Source: Kitasatospora terrestris
GTDB lineage: Bacteria; Actinomycetota; Actinomycetes; Streptomycetales; Streptomycetaceae
Length of the DNA: 64,000 nt
Direction: 5' to 3'
Assembly (NCBI RefSeq): GCF_039542905.1
Contig: NZ_BAABIS010000001.1
Span: forward strand, 1,054,001 to 1,118,000
In this document: in pieces, positions 53,531 to 62,486 of the stretch
Layout: each line of letters starts with the position of its first letter
Numbering within the stretch: position 1 is the first letter of the stretch
Made by a program: the position numbers and the translations under genes
The notes under the pieces: model-generated
The model's input: only the letters and a program-made list of their open reading frames with translations
What the model was told of the DNA's origin: nothing
Database searches by the model: none

Positions 53531-53717
53531 GCCGCGGACCCCGGATCCGAGATGATCATCGGGAAGTTCTGCGCCGACTCCGTCGCCCGGGACGCCGTCA
53601 CCGTCAAGAACTCGGCCGGCAAGGCCGTCGACCCCTCGAACGGCTGCAGCGGATGGAACGTCCCCTGGAGCAAGTGGTGGACGCCTCTCGGCCCCGTTGC
53701 CCGCCCGAGGCCGTCGG

Positions 53718-54008
53718 CTACCGGCCGCGGCGGGCGACCGGCCCGAGGAGGGCGAGGCGCTCGTCCTCGCCGAGGCCGCCCCAGACCCCGTAGGGCTCGC
53801 GCACCGCGAGGGAGTGGTCGAGGCAGCGCTTGCGGACCGGGCAGGCCGCGCAGATCCGCTTGGCCGCTTCTTCGCGGTCGTCGTGTGCGCGCCCGCGCTC
53901 TCCGGAGGGGTGGAAGAACAACCGTTCGTCCTCGCCGCGGCACGCCGCCTGCAGCTGCCAGTCCCATTCCTGGTGCACCGGTCCCGGGAGACGCGAGATC
54001 ACCGTCAT
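53718..54008 (-). CDS. WhiB-family iron-sulfur transcriptional regulator
   Basis: 96 residues from ATG 54008 with AAAGGAG upstream. Four cluster-binding Cys are present (C23, C53, C56, C62; RICAACPVRKRC), followed by the GVWGGLGEDER turn. Wbl proteins bind a [4Fe-4S] cluster and usually act with the principal sigma factor. The paralogue type cannot be fixed by eye. It is divergent from the metalloprotease-lectin gene across 404 bp, and the two could share control. Confidence 0.95.
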   Translation of the reverse strand: MTVISRLPGPVHQEWDWQLQAACRGEDERLFFHPSGERGRAHDDREEAAKRICAACPVRKRCLDHSLAVREPYGVWGGLGEDERLALLGPVARRGR

Positions 54009-54412
54009 CACCACTCCTTTCGGCTGTGCCGACCCCTCACGGGCCGACCGGATCGGATGTCACCGCCTGCGCAGTGCGGCTCCCCGTCTCGGGGCGGGCG
54101 GTCGGGCTGTCGCCTGCCCCGGGCAGGCGGGGATATTCGCCGCATTTCGCACCCCGGACGTGGCCGGGTCACGCAGCGCAGCGAAGGGCGGAGAAACTCA
54201 CTCCCTGCGCACGTCTCCGGGGCCGATACGCCCCGATGGCAACGGACGGTCACCGCCGGCTCCGGCGGAACGGTCCGACCGTCAGATCGGCGGTGGCCAC
54301 GGAGGCTTGCGCCGTTTGCGACCCCATTCCGCCACCCATAGGGTTGTACGCGGACGACCGCGCGGGAGCCCTACGTTGCTACGTCTACCCGTTCGCCTTT
54401 CGGAGGCGTGTC
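54009..54412. other. Divergent intergenic region between whiB-like gene and metalloprotease
   Basis: 404 bases, no gene. A possible plus-strand promoter is TTTGCG (54315-54320) and TAGGGT (54339-54344), spaced by 18. The region near 54130-54150 (GGGATATTCGCCGCATTTCG) is AT-rich and could hold the whiB-like promoter. Confidence 0.4.
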
Positions 54413-56434
54413 ATGAAGGTGGGAGTCCTTCTTCTCAGCTGCAACGACGTAGATCGCGTGACCACGCTCGACAAGGAGTGGGTGGAGCGGCTCGCTGCGG
54501 CGAACGATCGCTATTTCAACGACCAGTCCGGCGGCCGGGACGGGCTGGAGATCACCGTCTACGACTGGTTCGAGTTGCCCTTCACGCTGCAGCAGTGGCT
54601 GGACTTCGGCACCAACGCGGGCCCGAACGTACGACCGGTGGTCGCGCAGGGCCTGGGCGTGGACCTGTCCGGATACCAGAACTTCGTCCTGGTCATCGAC
54701 GTCCCCGGAGCCGCCCTCGGGGCCACCTTCACCGGAAGCGACGGGAGCCTCTACAGCCACATGGCGGCCTCCGACCTCAACCAGGCGATCGTCGGCCACG
54801 AGCTGGGCCACCACTACGGCGCGCGGCACGCCAACCTCTCCGGGCCGAGCGGCCCGATCGAGTACGGCAACCGGTTCTGCATCATGGGCCTGGAGGGCAG
54901 CAAGTTCTCCTTCCTCGACCCCGGGCTGAACATCACCAACGCGGACGGGACCGTCGACGAGTCGCACTCGGCGAGCGGGCCGGGGATGGTCTGCCCGAGC
55001 CTGCGGGCCTGCGGCTGGCTGGACCTCTCCCGCTGGGGCGAGAACCTGACGACGGCTCTGCACGACGCCCAGCAGGGCCGGGCCGTGCTGCAGCCGCTGC
55101 GGGGCGCGCCCCCGGCCTCGTCACCGGCCCGGAAGGTGGTCGCCTACGCGGACGGGGTGATCGGCGGCAAACGCATCGTCGTGGAGTACCGCGTCCCCGA
55201 GGGCTGGGACCGGTCACTCCCGGCGGAGGCGCCGGGGTGGGTCGTCGTCCACCAGACCGGCCCGGAGGACGGTTCCACCGAGTCCCTGCAGATCGGCGCC
55301 ATGGCAGCCACCCCGGGTGCCGGCATGATGGTCCCGGGCCAGTTGAACATCTCGGTGGGCAGCGCCACCGCCGACCAGGTCGACCTCGCCTTCAGCATGC
55401 AGGTGTCGGCCGGCATCACCCGCAAGGTCCCCGCTGTCGCCTCCTGGGCGCCGGAGCGGCTCGACGTGCTCGCCGTCGGCCTGGACGCCGCGATGTGGCA
55501 CAAGGCCTGGGCCCAGCAGTGGCAGCCCGGCCAGAGCGAATGGGAACCCCTCGGAGGCGGCTTCAGCCAGCCGCCCGCCGTGGCCTCCTGGGGCCCGCAA
55601 CGCCTCGACATCTTCGGCGTCGGCCTCCACGGAGCCATGTACCACAAGGCCTTCGCCAACGGCGGCTGGCACCCCACCCCCGGCTGGGAACCCCTCGGCG
55701 GCGGCTTCACCAGCGCACCCGCCGTCGCCTCCTGGGGCCCCGACCGCCTCGACGTCTTCGCCCTCGGCCTGGACGCCGCGATGTGGCACAAGGCCTGGGC
55801 CCAGCAGTGGCAGCCCGGCCAGAGCGGATGGGAACCCCTCGGAGGCGGCTTCAGCCAGCCGCCCGCCGTGGCCTCCTGGGGCCCGCAACGCCTCGACATC
55901 TTCGGCGTCGGCCTCCACGGAGCCATGTACCACAAGGCCTTCGCCAACGGCGGCTGGCACCCCACCCCCGGCTGGGAACCCCTCGGCGGCGGCTTCACCA
56001 GCGCACCCGCCGTCGCCTCCTGGGGCCCCGACCGCCTCGACGTCTTCGCCGTCGGGCTCGACTCCGGCATGTGGCACAAGGCCTGGGCGAAGGAGTGGCA
56101 GCCCGGCCAGAGCGAGTGGGAACCCCTCGGAGGCACCTTCGAGAGCCCGCCGACCGTGGCGTCCTGGGGGCCGAACCGTCTGGACGTCTTCGCGGTCGGG
56201 CTCGACGGCGGCATGTACCACCGGGCGCTGGTCGGCGGCAGTTGGCAGCCGGAAACGTCCTGGGAGTTCCTCGGCGGCGTCTTCACCAGCCCGCCCAAGG
56301 TGGTCGCCTGGGCTCCCAACCGCCTCGACGTCTTCGCCGTCGGCCGCGACAGGGGGATGTGGCACAAGGCCTGGGCCCAGGAGTGGAAGCCCAGCCCGAC
56401 CGGGTGGGAGGCACTGGGCGGCGGCTTCACCTGA
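54413..56434 (+). CDS. Metzincin-type metalloprotease fused to a seven-blade PLL-like beta-propeller lectin
   Basis: 673 residues from ATG 54413 (GGAGG upstream). The N-terminal domain (about 1-220) carries HELGHHYGARH at residues 129-139, the HExxHxxGxxH zinc site, and a following Met-turn-like NRFCIMGLEG, resembling M11/M6 peptidases. No signal peptide is visible, which is odd for such a protein. Residues about 340-673 are seven repeats of about 48 residues. Each has xVxSWxPxRLDVFxVGxDxx and MWHKA or MYHKA, like the fucose-binding PLL/DUF346 propeller. Blades 1-2 and 3-4 are nearly identical even in DNA. I infer a glycan-targeted protease; the target is unknown. Confidence 0.88.
   Translation: MKVGVLLLSCNDVDRVTTLDKEWVERLAAANDRYFNDQSGGRDGLEITVYDWFELPFTLQQWLDFGTNAGPNVRPVVAQGLGVDLSGYQNFVLVIDVPGAALGATFTGSDGSLYSHMAASDLNQAIVGHELGHHYGARHANLSGPSGPIEYGNRFCIMGLEGSKFSFLDPGLNITNADGTVDESHSASGPGMVCPSLRACGWLDLSRWGENLTTALHDAQQGRAVLQPLRGAPPASSPARKVVAYADGVIGGKRIVVEYRVPEGWDRSLPAEAPGWVVVHQTGPEDGSTESLQIGAMAATPGAGMMVPGQLNISVGSATADQVDLAFSMQVSAGITRKVPAVASWAPERLDVLAVGLDAAMWHKAWAQQWQPGQSEWEPLGGGFSQPPAVASWGPQRLDIFGVGLHGAMYHKAFANGGWHPTPGWEPLGGGFTSAPAVASWGPDRLDVFALGLDAAMWHKAWAQQWQPGQSGWEPLGGGFSQPPAVASWGPQRLDIFGVGLHGAMYHKAFANGGWHPTPGWEPLGGGFTSAPAVASWGPDRLDVFAVGLDSGMWHKAWAKEWQPGQSEWEPLGGTFESPPTVASWGPNRLDVFAVGLDGGMYHRALVGGSWQPETSWEFLGGVFTSPPKVVAWAPNRLDVFAVGRDRGMWHKAWAQEWKPSPTGWEALGGGFT
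55476..56050 (+). repeat. Near-identical 287-bp tandem duplication inside the propeller
   Basis: 55476-55762 and 55764-56050 match at 286 of 287 bases (A at 55539, G at 55827), offset 288 bases, that is two 48-residue blades. It reflects a very recent duplication or gene conversion within the gene and keeps the reading frame. Confidence 0.9.
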
Positions 56435-56665
56435 CCGCGCCGGCGGCGCGCCGACCCGCGTGCACACGGGCGCCGGGTCGGCCCGACGGCGTGCGCCGGC
56501 CCCCTCGCCACCGGGGGTGAGGAGGCCGGCGACGGCGCCGAGGGCGACCGCGGCCCGGGCGGCGACCGTCTCTGACGACTCGGCGAGAGCGCCACTCGGC
56601 GCCCGGCCACCCGCTCCGGCCCGAGGGAGGCCGGACCCCGCAGCCTCGGGCCCCGGCGCCAGGCG

Positions 56666-58186
56666 TCAGGTACCGGCAGTCTCGGCTTCCCTGACCTCGC
56701 TGAGGGGAGATGCCAACGACTCCAGGCTGCGGCGTTCGGCCTTCACGCCGATCACGGCCTCCACCAGGCCTGCCAGCGTCATCAGCGCGGCGCCGATGCA
56801 GAACGCCAGGGTGGTGTCGGACACCTTCCCGCTGCCCACCAGGCCGTTGAAGAGCAGCGGACCGGTGATGCCGCCGATGGCCGTGCCGACGGCGTAGAAG
56901 AACGCGATGCACAGGGCCCGGGTCTCCAGCGGGAAGATCTCGCTGACGGTCAGGTAGGCGGCGCTGGCACCCGCCGAGGCGAGGAACAGCACAGCCGTCC
57001 AACAGGCCGTCATCGTGGTGGCGTTCAGGAGGCCGCCGTTGAAGAGCGCGGCGGTGCCGAAGAGCAGGAGGCCGGATCCGATGTAGGTACCGGCGATCAT
57101 CGGCTTGCGCCCGACGGAGTCGAAGAGGTGCCCGAGAAGCAGCGGGCCGAGGAAGTTGCCGACCGCGATCACCGCGAAGTAGTAGCCGGTGTTGCCCTCC
57201 GGCACGTCGAAGAACGTGGAGAGGATCACCGCGTAGCCGAAGGTCACCGAGTTGTAGAGGAACGCCTGCCCGATGAAGAGGGCGAGCCCGAGCACGGTGC
57301 GCTTGGGGTACTGCGAGGTGACCGTACGGGCGATGGTGAGGAAGCCGAGCGCGCCGCGCGGGCGGATCTTCATGGTGCCCTCCGCCGGTGGCAGGTCGCG
57401 GCCGGTCTCCTCCGCCACGATGCGTTCCGCCTCGGCCACCACCTGCTCCGCCTCGTCGGCGCGGCCGTGGGTGAACAGCCAGCGCGGACTCTCCGGGACG
57501 TGCCGACGCACCAGCAGGATGACCAGGCCGAGGACGACGCCGATGCCGAAGGCGAGCCGCCAGCCGATGTCGGTGGCGAACAGCGCGGTGTTCAGCAGGG
57601 CGATGGAGGCGAAGGCGCCGATCGCCGCGCCGATCCAGAAACTGCCGTTGATGATCAGGTCGATCCGGCCGCGGACCCGGGCCGGGATCAGCTCGTCGAT
57701 CGCCGAGTTGATGGCCGCGTACTCGCCGCCGATGCCGAAGCCGGTGAAGAACCGGCAGAGGAAGAAGAACCAGGCCGACCAGGACAGGGCAGTCACCGCG
57801 GTGGCGGCCAGGTACACCGCCAGGGTGATCATGAACAGCCGTTTACGGCCCAACCGGTCGGTCAGCCAGCCGAAGAACAGGGAGCCGCTGCACGCTCCCG
57901 CCACGTACAGCGCGGCGGCGACCGTGGTGACCTGGGTGGTGCTGATCGCGATCCCGCTCCCGGACTCGGCGAGACGGCCGGCCATGTTGCCGATGATGGT
58001 GACTTCCAGCCCGTCCAGGATCCAGACGGTCCCGAGGCCGATCACGATCCGCCAGTGCCACCGCGACCAGGGCAACCGATCGAGCCTGGCGGGCACGTCG
58101 GTCTCGATGACGTCCTCCGCCCCTCCCTGACGCACCTGGGGCTGATGATGGACCTGGCGCTCGGCGCGGTCGGTGTCGTCCCCCAT
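56666..58186 (-). CDS. MFS transporter of the sugar/metabolite porter type
   Basis: 506 residues from ATG 58186 with GGGAGG upstream and 12 likely membrane helices. Family motifs: WLTDRLGRKRLFMI, RFFTGFGIGGEYAAINSAI, HVPESPRWLFTHGRADEAEQ and LFDSVGRKPMIAG. These fit the sugar porter/metabolite:H+ symporter group; organic acid or sugar uptake is likely, ligand unknown. The gene is isolated between the metalloprotease (convergent) and a CBS protein. Confidence 0.92.
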   Translation of the reverse strand: MGDDTDRAERQVHHQPQVRQGGAEDVIETDVPARLDRLPWSRWHWRIVIGLGTVWILDGLEVTIIGNMAGRLAESGSGIAISTTQVTTVAAALYVAGACSGSLFFGWLTDRLGRKRLFMITLAVYLAATAVTALSWSAWFFFLCRFFTGFGIGGEYAAINSAIDELIPARVRGRIDLIINGSFWIGAAIGAFASIALLNTALFATDIGWRLAFGIGVVLGLVILLVRRHVPESPRWLFTHGRADEAEQVVAEAERIVAEETGRDLPPAEGTMKIRPRGALGFLTIARTVTSQYPKRTVLGLALFIGQAFLYNSVTFGYAVILSTFFDVPEGNTGYYFAVIAVGNFLGPLLLGHLFDSVGRKPMIAGTYIGSGLLLFGTAALFNGGLLNATTMTACWTAVLFLASAGASAAYLTVSEIFPLETRALCIAFFYAVGTAIGGITGPLLFNGLVGSGKVSDTTLAFCIGAALMTLAGLVEAVIGVKAERRSLESLASPLSEVREAETAGT

Positions 58187-58626
58187 GGATGGCCTCCCTC
58201 TCGCTCACAGGTGGCAGCGGCCGTCCGGCGCTGCGGGCGGGCGTCTGCCCGGCCGAGCCGCCGCCATTCCTCCCCGCCTCACTGGCTACGCGCCGCCCGG
58301 CCGCCCACCCGTGAACCGACCGTCGAGCAGGCGACCCGGCCCGCATCAGCCGCATCAGCACCGTTGCCACTGCTCGGTACGGCAGTCGGTGTCCGGATGG
58401 GGTGCGCAGATCGAGCGTTCGAGCCACCCTTTCGCGAGCAGACGTCCGGGGCCCGTTCCCCACTCCGGCCGCCCGGCCCCTGCCCTCGCCGGCGCGGCCC
58501 GGCCGCACCGACCTGCCCGTCCACCGCCCGGGGGCCTCCCCCGTCGGGACACGGGCCGAAGCAGCGCTGGGGATACTGCGAGTGGGACAGGGCGATGGCC
58601 GTCCCGCCGGTGCCGACGGGACGGTC
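58187..58626. other. Intergenic region without a supported gene
   Basis: 440 bases between two minus-strand genes. Open frames here have no recognisable protein and are opposite or out of phase with normal codon bias. I see no clear promoter or repeat. Confidence 0.5.
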
Positions 58627-59007
58627 CTAGAAGCTGAGCAGACCGATGGCGTGGCCGTCGTGGTCCACCACCGGCCACACGGTCAGGCCTCGGGCGCGCA
58701 TGGCGGCCGCCGCCGCGTCCGCGGTCATGTCAGCGGTGGCGAACGGGGCACGGTCGAGGACGACGTCGCGCACCGGGGTCCGCTCGGTGTACCAGGAGCG
58801 GGCCTGGAACGGCGCGAGGTGCAGGCGCGTCAGCAGCCCCGCACAGCGGCCGTCGTCGTCGCGGACCAGGAGGTGGTCGGCGCCGGAACTCTGCAGGATG
58901 TCCGTCGCCATGTCGACCATGACGTCGTCGCTGACCTGCAGCTCAGGGCATTTCATGAGGTCGCCGACCGTGGCGACGGTCTCGGTACGTTCGAGGGTGA
59001 CGGTCAT
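58627..59007 (-). CDS. CBS-domain protein
   Basis: 126 residues from ATG 59007 with AAGGAG upstream. Two CBS motifs fill the protein: VGDLMKCPELQVSDDVMVDM, GADHLLVRDDDGRCAGLLTR and TVWPVVDHDGHAIGLLSF. Stand-alone CBS pairs bind adenine nucleotides and regulate other proteins. It lies downstream of the DEAD-box helicase and cold-shock genes in the same orientation, with 154 bp to the helicase end, so it may belong to that cold-response cluster. Confidence 0.9.
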   Translation of the reverse strand: MTVTLERTETVATVGDLMKCPELQVSDDVMVDMATDILQSSGADHLLVRDDDGRCAGLLTRLHLAPFQARSWYTERTPVRDVVLDRAPFATADMTADAAAAAMRARGLTVWPVVDHDGHAIGLLSF

Positions 59008-59161
59008 GAGCGGACTCCTTCGCGTATCCACCGCCGAGACCGGCGATGGGCATGAAACGCTGACGGTGGGACGGCCGGCGGGGCGCGCCGGAGCGGGCCG
59101 AGAACGCTGGTCGCCCAGTAAGTGACGGAGCTGCGGCGGCAGTCCCGGCCCCACCCACGTG

Positions 59162-60709
59162 CTAAGCGGCGAGGGCGACGCGGCGCGGTGCCCGGCGGCG
59201 GCCGGCGGAGCCCTTGGTGTCGCGGCCGGCGGCGGATGCGCGGGTGTCGGCTCCCGCGTGGGCGGGGCGACCGCGGCGGCCGCGGCTCGTGGACGCGCTG
59301 CGGCGGGGGCGCTCGACGACGGGAGCGGCGATCACGGTGGGGATGCCCGTGGGCACCCGGGCGCCGGTGATGCGGGCCAGGTCGTCGTCGCCGGCGCTGA
59401 CGCGCGTGGTGACGGGGGTGATGGCGGCCGTGGCCATCATGCGGGCCGTCTCGCGGCGCTGGTTGGGCAGGACCAGGGTGACGACGGTGCCGGACTGACC
59501 GGCGCGGGCGGTGCGCCCGCCGCGGTGGAGGTAGTCCTTGTGGTCGGTCGGCGGGTCGAGGTTGACGACCAGATCGAGCCCGTCGACGTGGATGCCCCGG
59601 GCGGCGACGTTGGTCGCGATCAGCGCGGTGACCTGGCCGGCCCGGAACTGCTCCAGGGTGCGGGTGCGCTGCGGCTGGGACTTGCCGCCGTGCAGGGCGG
59701 CGGCCTTCACCCCGTTCGCGAGCAGGTCCTCCACCAGGCGGTCGGCGCCGTGCTTGGTGTCGATGAACATGATCACGCCACCCTCACGGGAGGCGATGTG
59801 CGCGATCGTGGCGGCCTTGTCGTAGTTCTGCACGTGCAGCACGTGGTGCTCCATCGTGCTGACCGCTCCCGCGGACGGGTCCACCGAGTGCGTGACCGGA
59901 TCCTTCAGGAACCGCCGGACCAGGCGGTCGACGTTGCGGTCCAGGGTGGCGGAGAACAGCATCGTCTGGCCGCCCTCGGCGACCTGGTCGAGGAGTCCGG
60001 TGACCTGCGGCAGGAAACCCATGTCGGCCATCTGGTCGGCCTCGTCGAGGACCGTGATGCCGACCCCGTCCAGCCGGCAGTCACCGCGCTGGACCAGGTC
60101 CATGAGGCGACCGGGCGTGGCCACTACGATCTCGGCCCCCTGGTTCAGCGCGTGGGCCTGGCGTCCGATCGACATCCCGCCGACCACGGCCGCCATGCGC
60201 AGCCGCACCGCGTGGGCGAACGGGGTGAGGGCGTCGGTGACCTGCTGCGCGAGCTCACGGGTGGGAACCAGCACGAGGGCCAGCGGACGGCGCGGTTCGG
60301 CGCGCAGGCCGGCGGTGCGGGCCAGCACGGCGAGGCCGAACGCGATGGTCTTGCCGGAGCCGGTGCGGCCTCGCCCGAGGACGTCGCGGCCGGCCAGCGA
60401 GTTCGGCAGCGTGGCGGCCTGGATCGGGAACGGCGTGGTGACACCCTGCCGGGTCAGTACCGACAGCAGCGCCTTGGGCATGTCCAGCTCGTCGAACGCT
60501 TCGACGGCCGGCAGCGCCGGGGTGGTGCTCACCGGCATCGCGAACTCGCCCTGCAGGGGGGAGCCCTGACGGGAGTTCCGGCGGCCGGCAGGCCGGTCGC
60601 CGTAGAAGGAGCTGCCGCCGGAGCGGGATCCGTAGGAGCTGCCGGAGCGGGCGGAGCCCGAGGAGCGGGAGTTGGTGTTCCGGTACGGGGAACGACTGGA
60701 ACGGTTCAT
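59162..60709 (-). CDS. DEAD-box RNA helicase
   Basis: 515 residues from ATG 60709 (GGAAGG upstream). A Ser/Arg-rich N-terminus is followed by the Q-motif region TPFPIQAATLP, Walker A GRTGSGKT, PTRELAQQV, DEADQMADMGF, FSATL and HRGGRTARAGQSG. The C-terminus is basic and Arg-rich, suited to RNA binding. It resembles RhlE/CsdA-type helicases that unwind RNA, often in the cold. It sits downstream of a cold-shock gene in the same orientation, an arrangement known in other Streptomyces. Confidence 0.95.
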   Translation of the reverse strand: MNRSSRSPYRNTNSRSSGSARSGSSYGSRSGGSSFYGDRPAGRRNSRQGSPLQGEFAMPVSTTPALPAVEAFDELDMPKALLSVLTRQGVTTPFPIQAATLPNSLAGRDVLGRGRTGSGKTIAFGLAVLARTAGLRAEPRRPLALVLVPTRELAQQVTDALTPFAHAVRLRMAAVVGGMSIGRQAHALNQGAEIVVATPGRLMDLVQRGDCRLDGVGITVLDEADQMADMGFLPQVTGLLDQVAEGGQTMLFSATLDRNVDRLVRRFLKDPVTHSVDPSAGAVSTMEHHVLHVQNYDKAATIAHIASREGGVIMFIDTKHGADRLVEDLLANGVKAAALHGGKSQPQRTRTLEQFRAGQVTALIATNVAARGIHVDGLDLVVNLDPPTDHKDYLHRGGRTARAGQSGTVVTLVLPNQRRETARMMATAAITPVTTRVSAGDDDLARITGARVPTGIPTVIAAPVVERPRRSASTSRGRRGRPAHAGADTRASAAGRDTKGSAGRRRAPRRVALAA

Positions 60710-61077
60710 GGGAAACCTTCCTGGGGCGGCACGTCGCGAGGCGGCTCCGCAGCGCGGGGCGCCGGCAGGAGGTCGCGAGGAACGGGCCGAAAGTATGGAG
60801 AGGGTGGGGCGTGGACGGTGAAACCGTGCGGCACGTCACCTCAGGTCCGCGCTCACCGCGGAGGGCGGGAGCGGAGGATCCTCGAACCGTGAGCTGTCAC
60901 GGCAGGGCGGCGACCCGGACGCGGCGCGGGGCGTCTCGCGTGGGGATGGCCGCCGGTGGCGGAGCCAGGGGCCTGAACGGCCGGGGTGTGCGTCGTGGCG
61001 CAATGCCGAGGGGCCCGCACCGGGCATCATGTACGCGGTGCGGGCCCCTCGCTACCAGGCGGGTGCCGTGGCAGAAA
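60710..61077. other. Leader region between cold-shock gene and helicase
   Basis: 368 bases, no gene. It contains the long hairpin at 61007-61051 directly after the cold-shock stop codon, then GC-rich DNA. The helicase likely has its own promoter or a long leader here, but I could not pick one. Confidence 0.5.
61007..61051. terminator. Strong hairpin after the cold-shock gene
   Basis: CGAGGGGCCCGCACCG and its exact complement form a 16-bp stem around a 13-base loop. It begins 26 bases after the cold-shock stop codon on the minus strand. No T-run follows. It should end most cold-shock transcripts before the helicase. Confidence 0.75.
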
Positions 61078-61281
61078 CTACAGCGGACGAATGTTCTCGG
61101 CCTGCGGGCCCTTCTGGCCCTGCGTGACGTCGAACTCGACCTTCTGGCCCTCGAGCAGCTCACGGAAGCCGTTGGCCTGGATGTTCGAGTAGTGGGCGAA
61201 CACGTCGGGACCGCCGCCCTCCTGCTCGATGAAGCCGAAGCCCTTTTCCGCGTTGAACCACTTCACAGTGCCATTAGCCAT
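61078..61281 (-). CDS. Cold-shock protein (CspA family)
   Basis: 67 residues from ATG 61281 with GGAG 7 bases upstream. Single cold-shock domain with RNP1 [11 protein letters not shown]2-like DVFAHYSNI and the opening [11 protein letters not shown], ending AENIRPL. It binds single-stranded RNA/DNA and acts as an RNA chaperone. Upstream is a leader with a terminator-like hairpin; downstream is a strong hairpin, then a DEAD-box helicase on the same strand. Confidence 0.97.
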   Translation of the reverse strand: MANGTVKWFNAEKGFGFIEQEGGGPDVFAHYSNIQANGFRELLEGQKVEFDVTQGQKGPQAENIRPL

Positions 61282-61368
61282 AAAAAATCTCCTTCAAGGG
61301 CTGTCCGAAACCCGCACAGCGCGGACTTCGAGTCGCCGCGATGAGCACCCACCCGGACAAGAGCCGGG

Positions 61369-61415
61369 AAACAAAAAGCGCCTGCGAAACATCAGCAGGC
61401 GCACACAAAGTTCAT
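61369..61415 (-). promoter_or_regulatory. Terminator-like hairpin with T-run and tiny leader frame upstream of the cold-shock gene
   Basis: On the minus strand GCGCCTGC and GCAGGCGC (61402-61378) form a perfect 8-bp stem followed at once by TTTTTGTTT, the form of an intrinsic terminator. It lies about 90 bases before the cold-shock ATG. A 7-codon frame ATG...TGA (61415-61392, MNFVCAC) ends inside the 5' arm, so its translation could disrupt the hairpin. This is the layout of an attenuator, but no ribosome site is strong and function is unproven. Confidence 0.55.
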
Positions 61416-61482
61416 GGGAACCACTACTGCAACTACGACGACTGTAGCAGGTCCGGGTCCGTAATGGGCGGACATTCCGCCC

Positions 61483-61515
61483 CCGGTTCTGCGGGGCCCC
61501 GCCCCGCAGAACCGG
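61483..61515. terminator. Inverted repeat, 14-bp stem
   Basis: CCGGTTCTGCGGGG pairs perfectly with CCCCGCAGAACCGG around a 5-base loop. With the neighbouring repeat at 61532-61560 it forms a double block upstream of the cold-shock promoter region. It may insulate it from read-through. Confidence 0.65.
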
Positions 61516-61531
61516 CCCACAGCGCCCACCG

Positions 61532-61560
61532 GCGCCGTCCGTGATCATCACGGACGGCGC
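61532..61560. terminator. Inverted repeat, 13-bp stem
   Basis: GCGCCGTCCGTGA pairs perfectly with TCACGGACGGCGC around a 3-base loop. No gene ending just before it is evident on either strand, so what it terminates is unclear. Confidence 0.6.
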
Positions 61561-61841
61561 GAAACTCCTGCTGCAGCTCAGAAGCGGAGTGGACCGGAAA
61601 GACTCGCTCCCCGCGTTTTCCGGCGCACACTGCAGGCGACGACCAGGTCTGCAGCAGTCCGCCGCGCCCTGCCCACCAGACCTTCGATCTCGACCGGTAT
61701 GACATTCACCCCGACATGCGCCGGCCTATCGGTGACTGTCTCGCCGACACCTGACCTACCCCTGCCTCGGAGGGCGCAGAAGGTACTGCAGGCTGGGGAC
61801 GTCGGGGCGTAGGGTGTGCCCGATCGGATTCGGGGGGATCG

Positions 61842-62486
61842 ATGAAAAAACGTCAAGTCCTCGTCCTGCTCGCGTGCTCGGCGCTGCTGGCGACGGCCGG
61901 GTGCACGGGGCAGCCGGCGAGCGACGGTCCGACGGACACCGGCTCGTGGCAGGCCTACCGGCCCGAGCTCGACCGGGTTGCCCGCGAGCGAATGACGGCC
62001 GGCAACCAGAACGGCCGTCCCGAGACCCTGGCGCTTCTCGCGCAGCACGGACGGGCCGGCTGGTACCTCTGGCGGAACACCTCCGACGCGTTGTGCACCG
62101 CGGCCCTGACGACGGACGGCGGGGCGGTGATCAGGTGCAGACCGAGCGAGGGCCCGGGCCCGGTCACCGGAACGCGGCTGCAGACCGTCGCCGAGATGAC
62201 ACCGATCGGCTATGACCACTGGGCACTCCTGGTCGCGGCCGACCGCGGGTCGGTCACGGCCGCGAGCTGCGGCGGCCGTGACCTTCAGGTGACACCCGCG
62301 GGAACGGACGTCCTGCCGTCCGGGGTGCGGCGGTACTACCTGGTGCAGTCGCCGTGGGAGCTGGCGGGCAAGCCGGTCGCGCAGGTGCTGTCCGATTCGG
62401 GCACCGAGACGAGTGCTCCGCTCGACGTCCGGGCTGAGCCGATCGGCCACGGCATGCCGGGCCAGGTCTGTACGGCGGCCTCCTGA
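61842..62486 (+). CDS. Putative lipoprotein of unknown function
   Basis: 214 residues from ATG 61842 with GGGGGGA upstream. The signal peptide ends in lipobox LATAGC (Cys 21). The mature part is mostly globular with three further Cys (DALCTAAL, AVIRCRPS, AASCGGRDL) and a fourth near the end. No known domain is recognised. It is a single gene facing away from the cold-shock locus. Confidence 0.8.
   Translation: MKKRQVLVLLACSALLATAGCTGQPASDGPTDTGSWQAYRPELDRVARERMTAGNQNGRPETLALLAQHGRAGWYLWRNTSDALCTAALTTDGGAVIRCRPSEGPGPVTGTRLQTVAEMTPIGYDHWALLVAADRGSVTAASCGGRDLQVTPAGTDVLPSGVRRYYLVQSPWELAGKPVAQVLSDSGTETSAPLDVRAEPIGHGMPGQVCTAAS

Larger units (their letters stand above)
61282..61841. other. Long control region between cold-shock and lipoprotein genes
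   Basis: 560 bases between divergent genes, holding the cold-shock leader with its hairpin and T-run, plus two further strong inverted repeats (61483-61515 and 61532-61560). A minus-strand TACAGT at 61446-61441 may be the -10 box for the cold-shock gene. I support no protein gene here other than a possible 7-codon leader frame. Confidence 0.55.

Noticed and set aside
61578..61760. A possible small minus-strand gene upstream of the cold-shock region
   Set aside because: No start codon with a ribosome site in the plausible part of the frame and no recognisable protein.
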